Shown here one piece after another: positions 7,592-15,912 of a stretch of 64,000 nt of DNA. The notes below the pieces were generated by a model. That model ran no database searches. It was given only the letters and a program-made list of their open reading frames with translations, and was not told the origin of the DNA. The stretch comes from a virus. How positions within the stretch are numbered: the first letter of the stretch is position 1; each line of letters begins with the position of its first letter. The DNA lies in IMG/VR virus record IMGVR_UViG_3300044731_001604, positions 1-64,000 of that record; one strand, given 5' to 3'. A program made the position numbers and the translations under genes.

Positions 7592-7696
7592 ATGGGTAAG
7601 TATAGAGAAATTAGTTGGATTGAGATTACGATTTGGGGAATTCTGGCCTTTTCTGGAGTATTTGCAACACTTTACTTAATAGCGTCTCACAGTTAG
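7592..7696 (+). CDS. very small single-span membrane protein
   Basis: 34 residues, short but convincing: GAGAGGA ribosome site right after the preceding stop, ATG at 7592, TAG at 7694-7696. Residues 9-31 (WIEITIWGILAFSGVFATLY) form one transmembrane helix; the first 8 residues are positively charged, predicting an N-in topology. With the two-span protein just upstream it forms a small membrane module. Confidence 0.55.
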   Translation: MGKYREISWIEITIWGILAFSGVFATLYLIASHS

Positions 7697-7728
7697 ATGT
7701 ATCAATTTGAAATAATTAATGAAAAATA

Positions 7729-7757
7729 TTGTTATTTCTATCATTTTGTGTTAAAAT
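7729..7757 (+). promoter_or_regulatory. sigma70-type promoter for the lipoprotein gene
   Basis: TTGTTA (7729-7734), 17 bases, TAAAAT (7752-7757), then GGAG at 7767-7770 and ATG at 7776. The leader would be very short. Confidence 0.6.
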
Positions 7758-7775
7758 TATTACATTGGAGATAAC

Positions 7776-8237
7776 ATGAAATATTTACCATTATTATTTC
7801 TAGTGTTAGCAGGTTGTGGAAAGTCTTTTGTTAAAGTTTTAACAATTAATTCCGACTTACAGCCATATTACCAAGATTTTATTAATGATGGTCTGTCTAG
7901 AGGTGTAGATCTTACAAAGACTGACAATCTAATATTAGAATTTGGTGATCTTCCTCCACATAGATTGGGCGTTTGTACTATTGGTTTTGTTAATAGCAAT
8001 ATGGTTACTCCAGAAGTTACTATTGACAGAAAGTATTGGGCCATTTCTAGCGAATTAGATAAGCAAACTGTTATACACCATGAATTAGCACATTGCCTTT
8101 TGCGCAAAGGACACAATGATTCCGTTAATGCTGATGGCTATCCAGTTAGCATTATGAATACATACTCTGTAAGCGAAGAATTTCCAATATATCTATACGA
8201 ACACTGGGATGAATATTTGGATGAATTGTATAGATAG
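7776..8237 (+). CDS. lipoprotein zinc metallopeptidase (HExxH, metzincin-like)
   Basis: 153 residues. The N-terminus is a classic lipoprotein signal (MKYLPLLFLVLAGCGKS) with the lipobox cysteine at 14. The mature part has HHELAHCLLRKGH: His102, Glu103 and His106 of HExxH, with a third His at 113, then SIMN with Met127 in the place of a Met-turn. Metzincins normally space the third His one residue closer, so the fit is good but not exact. An envelope-anchored protease made from its own promoter early in infection could change the cell surface (superinfection exclusion) or assist lysis; neither can be decided here. The lipobox argues for a host with lipoprotein processing. Confidence 0.8.
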   Translation: MKYLPLLFLVLAGCGKSFVKVLTINSDLQPYYQDFINDGLSRGVDLTKTDNLILEFGDLPPHRLGVCTIGFVNSNMVTPEVTIDRKYWAISSELDKQTVIHHELAHCLLRKGHNDSVNADGYPVSIMNTYSVSEEFPIYLYEHWDEYLDELYR

Positions 8238-8246
8238 GAGGCTTAA

Positions 8247-8456
8247 ATGGAAACATTTTATCTTTCTGATGAAAATAATATTGAATTAGCAATGGAATTA
8301 ACTGAATTAGATTTTGACGAAATAGAAATTATTGTTGGAAGGTTTGCCAAAAACTCATGGAGAGCTGGCAAGCTTAGAGGAGAAGTTGTTAATAATTATG
8401 GCCGTATTTTTATTAGACATCACTTTACTAAAAAATTACTTTGGGAAAAAGATTAA
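8247..8456 (+). CDS. hypothetical small acidic protein
   Basis: 69 residues with a strong TAGGAGG ribosome site, 9 bases after the lipoprotein stop. The first 30 residues are acidic (NNIELAMELTELDFDEIEII); the C-terminal half is basic and aromatic (IFIRHHFTKKLLWEKD). No family recognised, no membrane segment. Confidence 0.55.
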   Translation: METFYLSDENNIELAMELTELDFDEIEIIVGRFAKNSWRAGKLRGEVVNNYGRIFIRHHFTKKLLWEKD

Positions 8457-8468
8457 TTGGGGGATACA

Positions 8469-8684
8469 ATGGAATATATTTTTTTAATAAGCGTTATCAT
8501 AATTTTAGGCGTCTACATACGATTTTCAAGAAAGAAAATGGAAATTGAGCTACAAAGATTAGCAATTCTTAGAGAAGAGTCGTTAGCCAGACAAAAGATT
8601 TTATTAGACTTTCTAGATCCACAGCCAAAAACACCTAAAAATAGAGGATCTTTAACTGTAATTAAGCCAAATACTGAAGAATAG
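8469..8684 (+). CDS. small membrane-anchored coiled-coil protein
   Basis: 71 residues. The ATG at 8469 is preceded by GGGGGA; an in-frame TTG at 8457 would overlap that site. Residues 2-18 (EYIFLISVIIILGVYI) form an N-terminal transmembrane anchor, followed by a basic stretch and a helix of about 30 residues (KMEIELQRLAILREESLARQ), then a Pro/Lys tail. This N-anchored helical layout resembles inner-membrane spanin subunits, but no outer-membrane partner overlaps it, so function stays open. Confidence 0.55.
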   Translation: MEYIFLISVIIILGVYIRFSRKKMEIELQRLAILREESLARQKILLDFLDPQPKTPKNRGSLTVIKPNTEE

Positions 8685-8694
8685 CTTAAAACGA

Positions 8695-8723
8695 TTGACA
8701 ACACTGATACTTTTACATATAAT
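8695..8723 (+). promoter_or_regulatory. perfect-consensus sigma70 promoter
   Basis: TTGACA (8695-8700), exactly 17 bases, TATAAT (8718-8723). Both hexamers match the bacterial consensus at all six positions. The transcript would start near 8730, just ahead of GGAGG (8734-8738). Confidence 0.88.
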
Positions 8724-8743
8724 ATTAATATATGGAGGTTACA

Positions 8744-8935
8744 ATGGCACAATCATCTTATGACGTAAATCCAACATTAGTACAAATTTTAGAAATCTCT
8801 AACAACATGCAGGATTTCCAAGCTGCCATTAACATGGCTTTACAATATGAAACTGATCCATCTAAAAGATACGAAATTTTAAAAGCATTGTTCCAAATGA
8901 AAATGGATGAAGCTACAAAGCTTATTAAGCACTAG
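8744..8935 (+). CDS. small helical protein under a consensus promoter
   Basis: 63 residues from the ATG at 8744. An in-frame ATG at 8732 is rejected because the ribosome site GGAGG (8734-8738) lies after it and it sits at the predicted transcript start. The protein is helical and Met/Gln-rich (LVQILEISNNMQDFQAAINM, then ILKALFQMKMDEATKLIKH), soluble, not recognised. The strongest promoter in the window and a consensus ribosome site predict abundant synthesis immediately after infection, as expected for a host-takeover factor. Confidence 0.65.
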   Translation: MAQSSYDVNPTLVQILEISNNMQDFQAAINMALQYETDPSKRYEILKALFQMKMDEATKLIKH

Positions 8936-8943
8936 GAGTTATT

Positions 8944-9642
8944 ATGATTAGAAGAGGCGAAAAAGGCATAGTTTGCCAACATGATCCGTTCGATGAAACA
9001 TATATGGATGGTGGAGATTCTGCTCGCGTAACGGGATTACTTGCTATGTCAGGTGAGTCTTTAGATAGATTTCTAGTGGATGATTTTGTTAACGAAGATG
9101 GTCTTGGAGTTAGACACCCAACACAAACAAGAAATAATAACAATAATCCAAATAATTTTACTAGAGATCAATTGCTGTGCCTAATGGCAGGTTTGAATTC
9201 AAGCAAAACTGAATTTTCTGAATCAGCAGCAAAAAAATTATTCTATAGTCACGCAAAAAGAGCTTTCTTTTGTCAAAATACACATGACCAAAAAAACGTT
9301 AAGAAGCTTTGGTACAAAAGCAGAGATCCTTTGCACCCAGGTCAAATTGGATTCTTAATTCAAGCAGCTAGAATTAGGTACCTATATCCATTATTAATAT
9401 TTTGCTACCCATTCTTACTCTTAGAATTACTAGTTAACGTATTTGTAACCCCATACAGAGAAAGCAACCAAATCCTCTCTGTAATGAATACATCTGGTAG
9501 CTTTTGGATCAAATTATATTGCAAATTGCATCCAAATTGGAAAAAACCAATAACAGATTATTGGAGTGGGTATCCGTTTAGAGATCAACCTGAAATTGCA
9601 GAAATTATAATTAATTATATTGAAACAAGAATCAAGGGTTAA
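8944..9642 (+). CDS. hypothetical phage protein with central hydrophobic segment
   Basis: 232 residues, GGAG ribosome site, 8 bases after the preceding gene. Residues 1-60 hold GGDSARVTGLLAMSG and later VRHPTQTR; residues about 120-165 hold RDPLHPGQIGFLIQAARIRY followed by a strongly hydrophobic stretch (LYPLLIFCYPFLLLELLV). The GGDSA-TGL and LHP phrases recall a family in other large phages and some bacteria, but I can give no name or function. The 3' end overlaps the convergent peptidase gene by 11 bases (9632-9642), so there is no room for a terminator between them. Confidence 0.6.
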   Translation: MIRRGEKGIVCQHDPFDETYMDGGDSARVTGLLAMSGESLDRFLVDDFVNEDGLGVRHPTQTRNNNNNPNNFTRDQLLCLMAGLNSSKTEFSESAAKKLFYSHAKRAFFCQNTHDQKNVKKLWYKSRDPLHPGQIGFLIQAARIRYLYPLLIFCYPFLLLELLVNVFVTPYRESNQILSVMNTSGSFWIKLYCKLHPNWKKPITDYWSGYPFRDQPEIAEIIINYIETRIKG

Positions 9643-10048
9643 ACCAAAGAGATGAGCCCTCTTTATACGACCCATATGGCACTATTTGCATGTGGGTCCA
9701 GTTCGGTGTAGCATCGAAACTTTCCATCCAAATACCAATCTTCTTTAACTCGTTAACATTATTTTTACACCATTTATGCAAATCTTGATTTGGAGTGTGA
9801 ATGTCTACAGCAAATCCATAAAGATGTTTACTTTTCATTGGTATTTTAGATTTATCGGTAATTCCTTTAGCGGCATATATCTCTAAATGATGCTTCATGC
9901 TTCTATATCCAGATGTAACAGTCATTGGCTTACCGTAAGCAGTTCTAACCATGTTAATTTTTTCCAAAAGCTTTTTGATGTTTTCTTGATGCTCTTTAGG
10001 TAGCTCTTCTAATTTATTTCCAGACAATAATTCATTTAATGAAATCAT
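9632..10048 (-). CDS. M15-family peptidoglycan peptidase (endolysin-like)
   Basis: 138 residues, the size of a lone catalytic domain. Family M15 zinc motifs are complete: SKHLYGFAVDI with His75 and Asp82, and WTHMQ with His119; TSGYRS (residues 45-50) is the usual upstream signature. Such enzymes cut D-Ala or L-Ala-D-Glu bonds in peptidoglycan stems. There is no signal peptide or cell-wall-binding domain, so it would need a holin or act as a virion component. Ribosome site GGAG lies 6 bases before ATG. It is the promoter-distal gene of a unit with the 67-aa zinc protein and the short collar fibre. Confidence 0.87.
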   Translation of the reverse strand: MISLNELLSGNKLEELPKEHQENIKKLLEKINMVRTAYGKPMTVTSGYRSMKHHLEIYAAKGITDKSKIPMKSKHLYGFAVDIHTPNQDLHKWCKNNVNELKKIGIWMESFDATPNWTHMQIVPYGSYKEGSSLWFNP

Positions 10049-10059
10049 ACATTACTCCA

Positions 10060-10263
10060 TTAGTAATAGTCATCGTAACCATCACCTTTTTCCGGCTCAG
10101 GTTTGTTCTTATTTATATGCAACGGACACCATTCTGAATGGTATTCTACGGGACAATCTTTACCGTATGTAATATGAACGCCACATTCACATTTTACTTC
10201 GTCTTTTTTATTATCATTAACCCAAGGGCTAGTCCACTCATTTTGCCAGTCGTATGAATCCAT
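10060..10263 (-). CDS. small zinc-binding phage protein
   Basis: 67 residues with CECGVHITYGKDCPVEYHSE then WCPLH: four Cys plus His residues suited to one zinc. The C-x-CG...YGKDCP-HS-WCP arrangement occurs in small conserved proteins of T4-like and other phages (from memory); its function is unknown. The N-terminus is Trp-rich (YDWQNEWTSPW), the C-terminus acidic. GAGGG ribosome site; 11-12 bases separate it from both neighbours. Confidence 0.65.
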   Translation of the reverse strand: MDSYDWQNEWTSPWVNDNKKDEVKCECGVHITYGKDCPVEYHSEWCPLHINKNKPEPEKGDGYDDYY

Positions 10264-10275
10264 GCTTCCCTCAGA

Positions 10276-10644
10276 TTAAATCTTGATAATCTTGTTGATT
10301 ATGATTGTTCCTCTTAAATCTGGGATATTAAAAGTAGTCGTTCCATTTCCGTATCCGTAGTATGTACCTATGGCTGAAAAAAGCGAAGAGTATGTAGTTC
10401 TAGAAATTTCTTGTCCTGCGCAAATTAAAAAACCAGATGGTGCAGTTGAGCCTGCAAAATCAAGTAATGTTCCTGATGGTAGCGTATTTCCGCGCTCTCC
10501 TGGAGTAATCCATTGCCCATCTTCATAAAGTTTAAATTTATTTTCAATTGAATTATAGTAAATATCTCCATCAATTGCAGTCGATGGTGGAGAAGCCTGT
10601 GGACGTAAATTTAAGCCGTTCTTAACAACAAGAAAATTGCGCAT
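10276..10644 (-). CDS. short tail-collar fibre protein
   Basis: 122 residues in two parts. Residues 5-50 are the anchor-like domain shared by the larger fibres here (GLNLRP, then GDIYYNSIENKFKLYEDGQW). Residues about 55-115 are a phage tail collar domain (LLDFAGSTAPSGFLICAGQE, then YYGYGNGTTTFNIPDLRG). It ends straight after the collar, so the receptor-binding tip found in T4 gp12-like proteins is missing. It could be an adaptor or a minimal fibre. A CCTAATCT-type site lies 59 bases upstream. Confidence 0.8.
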   Translation of the reverse strand: MRNFLVVKNGLNLRPQASPPSTAIDGDIYYNSIENKFKLYEDGQWITPGERGNTLPSGTLLDFAGSTAPSGFLICAGQEISRTTYSSLFSAIGTYYGYGNGTTTFNIPDLRGTIIINKIIKI

Positions 10645-10702
10645 TTTTCATTCCCAATCCTGAAAAGTGTTTCTTAACTCATATATTTATCTTATATGAA
10701 TG

Positions 10703-10714
10703 AGATTAGGCTAA
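10703..10714 (-). promoter_or_regulatory. CCTAATCT-type putative late promoter (site 1)
   Basis: On the minus strand TTAGCCTAATCT, followed by CATTCATATAAG, 59 bases before the start at 10644. One of nine same-orientation copies. Confidence 0.55.
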
Positions 10715-10769
10715 TTTTAATAAAAAGTGAATTTTTTTCTTTAAAAAATATCTTATTTTTAATAGTTTA

Positions 10770-10794
10770 GGACTGTCTAACAATTAGACAGTCC
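10770..10794 (-). terminator. hairpin terminator after the 1663-aa fibre gene
   Basis: A perfect 11-base-pair stem (10770-10780 with 10784-10794) around a three-base loop, 13 bases past the stop of the 10807-15798 gene. The following run on the minus strand (TAAACTATT) is only weakly U-rich, so termination may be partial. Confidence 0.6.
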
Positions 10795-10806
10795 ATGATT
10801 TTTATG

Positions 10807-13800
10807 TTAGATTATGAACCAAACAGAACCGTCAGTAACTAAAGTTTTTGACTCATTTTTAGCACTGATTATTATAGCTCCATCGCTATCAATTGTGCCG
10901 CCACTAATAGTAATAGTGTTAGCTGTGCTATCAGTTTTCTTGATATTGAAAACCTTACCGCTTAAGCCAGTCGGCGACGGAAGAGTAATAGTTTGGCTAG
11001 TAGATGTGCAATCACAAACAAGAACATCGTTTGATGATGTCAATGCATAAGTAGAAGAAGAATTCACTATAACGCTTAGGTAACTAGTTGCGCCACCGCC
11101 TACTTGTGATTCTACACCAGCAGAGTTTAAAATATACAACTTGTTATCTGATTTAGCGTATATTTTATTAGTTCCTGCTGATGGACTTGTTGGAGTGGTT
11201 ATTTGAGTTGCAACAATTTCTTTACTTAAAGAAGTTGTCCCAGTTATTGATACATTTGCTGAAAATGATGCATTTTGATTGTGATCTAATTGTAAAGCTA
11301 AAACTCTTCCAGTTGTTCCATTTAGGGTTGTATAAAAACCCATTTTTGAACCGTTGGCAGAAGATGTCCAGTTTTCAGTTGCAATAGAGTTAATTCCAGA
11401 ACCAATTGCAGTTGTGTGACTTGCATCTGTAGCCCCAGCAAATTGGATTACGCCTATTCTAGATCCAGATAACATAGCTGCGCTTGGGTCAGTTTGCAAT
11501 TGGATTATAGAGCCGCTGCTAGAATTTTGAGTCGTGCTTTTTTGATTGAATTGAGCTATTGGAACAGTGAAAGTAGTCGAGTGTATGTCAACTGTTGCTG
11601 AAGAAACAGAACCTTGTTGATTTATACCTAAACGCTTATTTGTCTCGTCCCATATTAAATCTAAAGTGTCAATCTCTAAATTACCCAAAGTATCAGTATA
11701 AACGATACCTCTTGCAGTATCACTTGCAGATGCTAAGTTAGTGGCTTTAATGTCTGTAGTCGTAACCGTGCCAGTAAAGGTTGGAGAAGCAAAAGGAACC
11801 GGTGTTGTCCAAGAAAGATCCCCAAGTCCATCATTAGTTAAAGTTTGGCCACTAGCGCCTTGTGCTGCTGGTAATGTTAATGTATATGATGTAACTGATG
11901 ATGGAGCAGTAAGGGTAACTGTATGTGTTGAAGCATCGTGTAGTACTACGTTTTTAGTGTGGGTATTTAACCAACCATAATTAGCATCACCTAAACTTTG
12001 CGACAAGTTGCCAGCAGGTATTAAATTCTTATGAACAACTGCTTCTGAAAAACCAGACCAATCAAGAACATTTCCTGATGAATTATATAAAGTACGGCTA
12101 CCATAATTAACACTTGCTATTCCAGAAGAATCTATCAATGAACGAGTTCCGAAAAGAATACTACTGACCCCAGACGAATCATATAGCTCCCTAGAAGCCG
12201 TATCGAGGATTAAAACATCGCTAGTGTCTTTTAGACTGCTTGTATATAAATTACCCCAAATTTTTGCCGTACTACCAAGATCGTGTGTATTATTAGCAGA
12301 TGGAATCAAATCTTGGTTAACAGACGTAGGAGAAGTTAAATTGCTTAAAGTAGTATTTGCACCGCTTCCAGAAGGCGTTGCCCAAGAAAGAGTACCAAAA
12401 CCGTCATTAGTCAGTACTGTAGAAGCTGCCCCTTGAGCTGGCGGCATTGTTAGACTGTACGGCGTAATTGTAGATGGAGATAAAAGGCTAATAACATTTG
12501 ATCCAGCATCTACAAATCTGAAAGAAGATGAGTACGTACTACCCCAAGGGTTTAAAGATGTTCCCAATGATCTACTAAATGCAGAATCTGGAATAATGTT
12601 TTTATAAGAAAAAATTTCAGTTGTACCACTCCATTGTAGCGATAATGATCCAGCAGAATCATATAAATATCTATTTAACCAATCTAATGAAGTATGATTT
12701 GACGCATCCTGTAAATATCTACTTCCCCAGTGTGCAGCAATGTCTCCAACACCGTCAACTAAATATCTATTATTCCAATCCAATGACAGATTAGTAGAAG
12801 AATCAAATAGTCTATCATTAGATAAATTAATGGCAGTGGTGTTTGAAGTATTTGAAATAGTGTTAACGTGCAAGCTATTCCATCTAGTTGTGTTGTTACC
12901 TAAATTGAGACCAGAAGTTCCAGCGATTAAATCTTGACTAACAGCAGTTGGCGAAGTTAAGTTAGAAAGGGCAGTATTGGCTCCAGTTCCAGAAACAGTA
13001 GTCCATGAAAGATTACCAGATCCATCGTTAGTCAATACAGTTGAAACCGCGCCCTGAGTAGAAGGCATTACTAGATTATGCGGTGTAATTGATGACGGAA
13101 CTGTTATATTAACAGAGTGAGCCGATGCATTAACTAAACTAACAGTTCCAGTTTTTACGTAATTCCATGGAGATATATTTGTACCAAGATCATTACTAAG
13201 CCCAGATATTGGAACAATGTCCTTATTAGATGCAATATAACTTATACTTGACCAGTCTAATGAAACGGAACCACTTAAGTCATATATTTTTCTTGCAGAC
13301 CAATCTAAAGATATATTACCATCTGTTGCAACTAAAGAATTGTTGATTACATCAATAGCGGTATTATCTAAAGCATTTTGTATTGACCCAATATATGTCA
13401 AATTCCAAGGCTTAGCCAAACTACCTAAATTCATAGATGTTGTGCTAGGGATTAGATCTTGATTAACAGATGTAGGAGAAGTTAAGTTAGATAAAGATTT
13501 ATTAGCACCAGTTCCAGCAGGAGTTCCCCAAGAAAGATGCCCAGTACCATCAGTAGTTAGTACTTCACCGTTAGAACCGTGAGCAGAAGGTAAAGTTAGG
13601 GTATAAGCTGTAACAGTAGTTGGTGCAACAATTGAAATCTCGTGTATTGTTGAATCAAGGAATTTAAGTCCTTTAGTATATACGTTAGTCCACGGAGCAG
13701 AATTTGTACCAAGAGTTGGCGTATACCCAGATGCTGGAATAATGTTTTTATAAATAGATAAATCAGATAAGCCTGACCAATCTAATATAATGTCACCGAT

Positions 13801-15798
13801 TGAATTAACTAGTTGTCTTGTGTTCCAATAAAGAGAATACGCACCAGTTGAGTCAGATAAATTCCTACTATCCCAGTCTAATGAAGCAGACCCGTCTGTT
13901 GCAATTAAAAGATTATTAATTACGTCAATAGCTGTGTTGTCTAAAGCATTTTGTATAGAACCAATGTAGGCTAAATTCCAAGGTTTAAGTAAGCTTCCTA
14001 AATTAATAGAAGTAGTACTAGGAATTAAATCTTGATTAACTGAGGTTGGAGAAGTTAAGTTAGATAAAGATTTATTAGCACCAGTACCAGCAGGAGTAGA
14101 CCAAGTGAGATTTCCTGCACCATCATTAGTTAATACTGTAGCCGCCGCGCCTTGTGCACCAGGTAAAGTTAAAGTGTGTGATGTAATTGCAGCAGTTCCA
14201 GCCGGAGCTGTTAATGTTAAAACATTTCCATCTAAATCATTGAAGTTATAATTTGAGCTATATACATTAGCCCAAACCGCATTATCAACAACACTTCCGA
14301 GATCAACACCAGTTTGGAGTGGTAATAATTTAGTTTGAATACCAACGCCGTATTGGTTCCAAGATAATGCAATTTGAGTACCAGAATCTTTTAAGTATCT
14401 GGTATGAGTTAAACCAGTATCGCTAATATCAATTGCTGCAGTGTTATCTATTGCAAACAATCTTTTAACGAAAATATTATTCCAATATCTTGCACTTGAA
14501 CCCATATTTAATGAACTAAGCTGTGGTACCAAATCTTGGTTAACTGAAGTAGGAGAAGTTAAGTTAGAAAGAGCAGTATTAGCGCCAGTCGTTGCAGGAG
14601 TAGTCCAAGAAAGATTGCCAGAACCATCAGAAGTTAACACTTGACCAGCGTCACCATCATCGGATGGCAATGTTAATGTAAAATCAGCTGCAAATGTGTC
14701 TGGAGCTTTTAAAGTAATTGAATTAGTTGAAGTTGAATCTACAAACTTATAATTAAGGCCATAGATAGATTCCCAATATTTTTCAAGACTACCAAAATTT
14801 AAAATATTACTTGCCGGAACAAGATCCAAATAAGAAACTACGCCAGGGTTAACTGAGTTAGCCCACTCAAGTGCTGTGCCACCTACAGAATCAGTTAAAA
14901 CCCTAGCAAATGGATTAATAGAATCAACTAGGTAGCTGTCTCTAATTCTACCTACGTATAAATTGTTCCAAGCCTTTAAGTTAGTGCCTAAATTTTGCAA
15001 TTGATCATTAAAAGGAATTAAATCTTGATTAATAGAAGTAGGTAAAGTTAAATTAGATAAACTAGTATTAGCTCCAGTTCCAGAAGGTGTTGTCCAAGAA
15101 AGATTGCCAGATATGTCAGTAGTAAGTACTTGGCCGTTTGATCCTACAGCAGATGGCATAGTCAAAGTATATGGAGTAGTAGCATCTGCAGCTTTAATGG
15201 TTAGTATGCCAGTAGTGGAACCTTTTAATTTTTGGTTATAAGTCCACGTTTCAAGCCAAGGAGTTAAAGAAGTACCCAAGGTTTTAGTAGTATCAGAAGC
15301 AACTAAACTTTGGTTAATAGACGTAGGTGAAGTTAAGTTAGAAAGAGAAGTATTAGCACCAGAAACTGCTGCAGCCCATTTTAAACCAGTTGCTGTAGTT
15401 GAATCAGCAGTTAATACATAATCGTTTAAACCAACAGGTAATACAGTTGGTACAGTGGCATTTCTAACGATAATGTCACCTTTAGCAGTCATTAATGATT
15501 TTTCTATTTTAGAATTTAATTGATTTTGAATTGAAGATGTGGCATCTAGATAAGCTAGAACTGTAGAATCAACTGTAGAAGCTTCAATTAATCCAGTAAT
15601 ACTGTTACTTTGTAAGATTTTACCTAAAGTATAAGCTTTTAATGGATCGCCGTATGTAGTCCATTGATTATCTTGATAAAATTGGAATTTTCCTTGCGTT
15701 CCATCAAAATAAATATCACCGTTTAGTGGTGATAATGGAGCTGAAGTTAAAGATCCTAGAGTTAAACCGTGCCTTACGCCAAAAAAATTGATTGCCAT
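10807..15798 (-). CDS. giant modular tail fibre protein (1663 aa)
   Basis: 1663 residues. Residues about 8-50 are the shared anchor-like domain (GLTLGSL, NGDIYFDGTQGKFQFYQDNQW). Seven modules of roughly 110-250 residues follow, each opening with a variant of NLSWTTPAGTGAN-LSNLTSPTSVNQDLIP, then LG-KPWN, a stretch of D/S-rich short repeats (LYDSSG, SLDW), and TLTLP-AQGA-VLTNDG. The fourth and fifth modules are nearly identical. Residues about 1330-1560 contain a different head-like region (VDIHSTTFTVPIAQFNQKS), and the C-terminus (ITLPSPTGLSGKVFNIKKTD, then LVTDGSVWFII) is shared with the 480-aa fibre. It would be a long, rod-like trimeric fibre. Site 2 of the late motif and a strong terminator lie just upstream. 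Confidence 0.85.
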   Translation of the reverse strand: MAINFFGVRHGLTLGSLTSAPLSPLNGDIYFDGTQGKFQFYQDNQWTTYGDPLKAYTLGKILQSNSITGLIEASTVDSTVLAYLDATSSIQNQLNSKIEKSLMTAKGDIIVRNATVPTVLPVGLNDYVLTADSTTATGLKWAAAVSGANTSLSNLTSPTSINQSLVASDTTKTLGTSLTPWLETWTYNQKLKGSTTGILTIKAADATTPYTLTMPSAVGSNGQVLTTDISGNLSWTTPSGTGANTSLSNLTLPTSINQDLIPFNDQLQNLGTNLKAWNNLYVGRIRDSYLVDSINPFARVLTDSVGGTALEWANSVNPGVVSYLDLVPASNILNFGSLEKYWESIYGLNYKFVDSTSTNSITLKAPDTFAADFTLTLPSDDGDAGQVLTSDGSGNLSWTTPATTGANTALSNLTSPTSVNQDLVPQLSSLNMGSSARYWNNIFVKRLFAIDNTAAIDISDTGLTHTRYLKDSGTQIALSWNQYGVGIQTKLLPLQTGVDLGSVVDNAVWANVYSSNYNFNDLDGNVLTLTAPAGTAAITSHTLTLPGAQGAAATVLTNDGAGNLTWSTPAGTGANKSLSNLTSPTSVNQDLIPSTTSINLGSLLKPWNLAYIGSIQNALDNTAIDVINNLLIATDGSASLDWDSRNLSDSTGAYSLYWNTRQLVNSIGDIILDWSGLSDLSIYKNIIPASGYTPTLGTNSAPWTNVYTKGLKFLDSTIHEISIVAPTTVTAYTLTLPSAHGSNGEVLTTDGTGHLSWGTPAGTGANKSLSNLTSPTSVNQDLIPSTTSMNLGSLAKPWNLTYIGSIQNALDNTAIDVINNSLVATDGNISLDWSARKIYDLSGSVSLDWSSISYIASNKDIVPISGLSNDLGTNISPWNYVKTGTVSLVNASAHSVNITVPSSITPHNLVMPSTQGAVSTVLTNDGSGNLSWTTVSGTGANTALSNLTSPTAVSQDLIAGTSGLNLGNNTTRWNSLHVNTISNTSNTTAINLSNDRLFDSSTNLSLDWNNRYLVDGVGDIAAHWGSRYLQDASNHTSLDWLNRYLYDSAGSLSLQWSGTTEIFSYKNIIPDSAFSRSLGTSLNPWGSTYSSSFRFVDAGSNVISLLSPSTITPYSLTMPPAQGAASTVLTNDGFGTLSWATPSGSGANTTLSNLTSPTSVNQDLIPSANNTHDLGSTAKIWGNLYTSSLKDTSDVLILDTASRELYDSSGVSSILFGTRSLIDSSGIASVNYGSRTLYNSSGNVLDWSGFSEAVVHKNLIPAGNLSQSLGDANYGWLNTHTKNVVLHDASTHTVTLTAPSSVTSYTLTLPAAQGASGQTLTNDGLGDLSWTTPVPFASPTFTGTVTTTDIKATNLASASDTARGIVYTDTLGNLEIDTLDLIWDETNKRLGINQQGSVSSATVDIHSTTFTVPIAQFNQKSTTQNSSSGSIIQLQTDPSAAMLSGSRIGVIQFAGATDASHTTAIGSGINSIATENWTSSANGSKMGFYTTLNGTTGRVLALQLDHNQNASFSANVSITGTTSLSKEIVATQITTPTSPSAGTNKIYAKSDNKLYILNSAGVESQVGGGATSYLSVIVNSSSTYALTSSNDVLVCDCTSTSQTITLPSPTGLSGKVFNIKKTDSTANTITISGGTIDSDGAIIISAKNESKTLVTDGSVWFII

Positions 15799-15843
15799 CT
15801 TTGATTCCTACTATCCTCAAAAATTAATATTCTGTTGTAGATT

Positions 15844-15855
15844 AGATTAGGCTAA
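15844..15855 (-). promoter_or_regulatory. CCTAATCT-type putative late promoter (site 2)
   Basis: TTAGCCTAATCT on the minus strand, 46 bases before the ATG at 15798 and directly abutting the U-tract of the preceding terminator. A new start is needed right after that terminator, which supports a promoter role. Confidence 0.62.
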
Positions 15856-15886
15856 AAAAAAGGGCCCAAGGTTTCCCTTGAGCCCT
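15853..15886 (-). terminator. rho-independent terminator after the 716-aa fibre gene
   Basis: On the minus strand an 11-base stem (15876-15886 with 15861-15871, one G-U pair), GAAA loop and then eight T (15853-15860). This is the clearest intrinsic terminator in the window and lies about 27 bases past the stop of the 15913-18063 gene. Confidence 0.88.
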
Positions 15887-15912
15887 AGATTTAGTTAGAT
15901 TTTAACTAAAGA

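Noticed and set aside
8732-8743. ATG at 8732 as start of the 63-aa gene
   Set aside because: The ribosome site GGAGG lies downstream of it and the transcript from the consensus promoter would begin at about this base.
9632-9642. Frameshift or pseudogene at the convergent gene ends
   Set aside because: Both frames are intact and simply overlap by 11 bases at their 3' ends, as also happens at 40791-40794.
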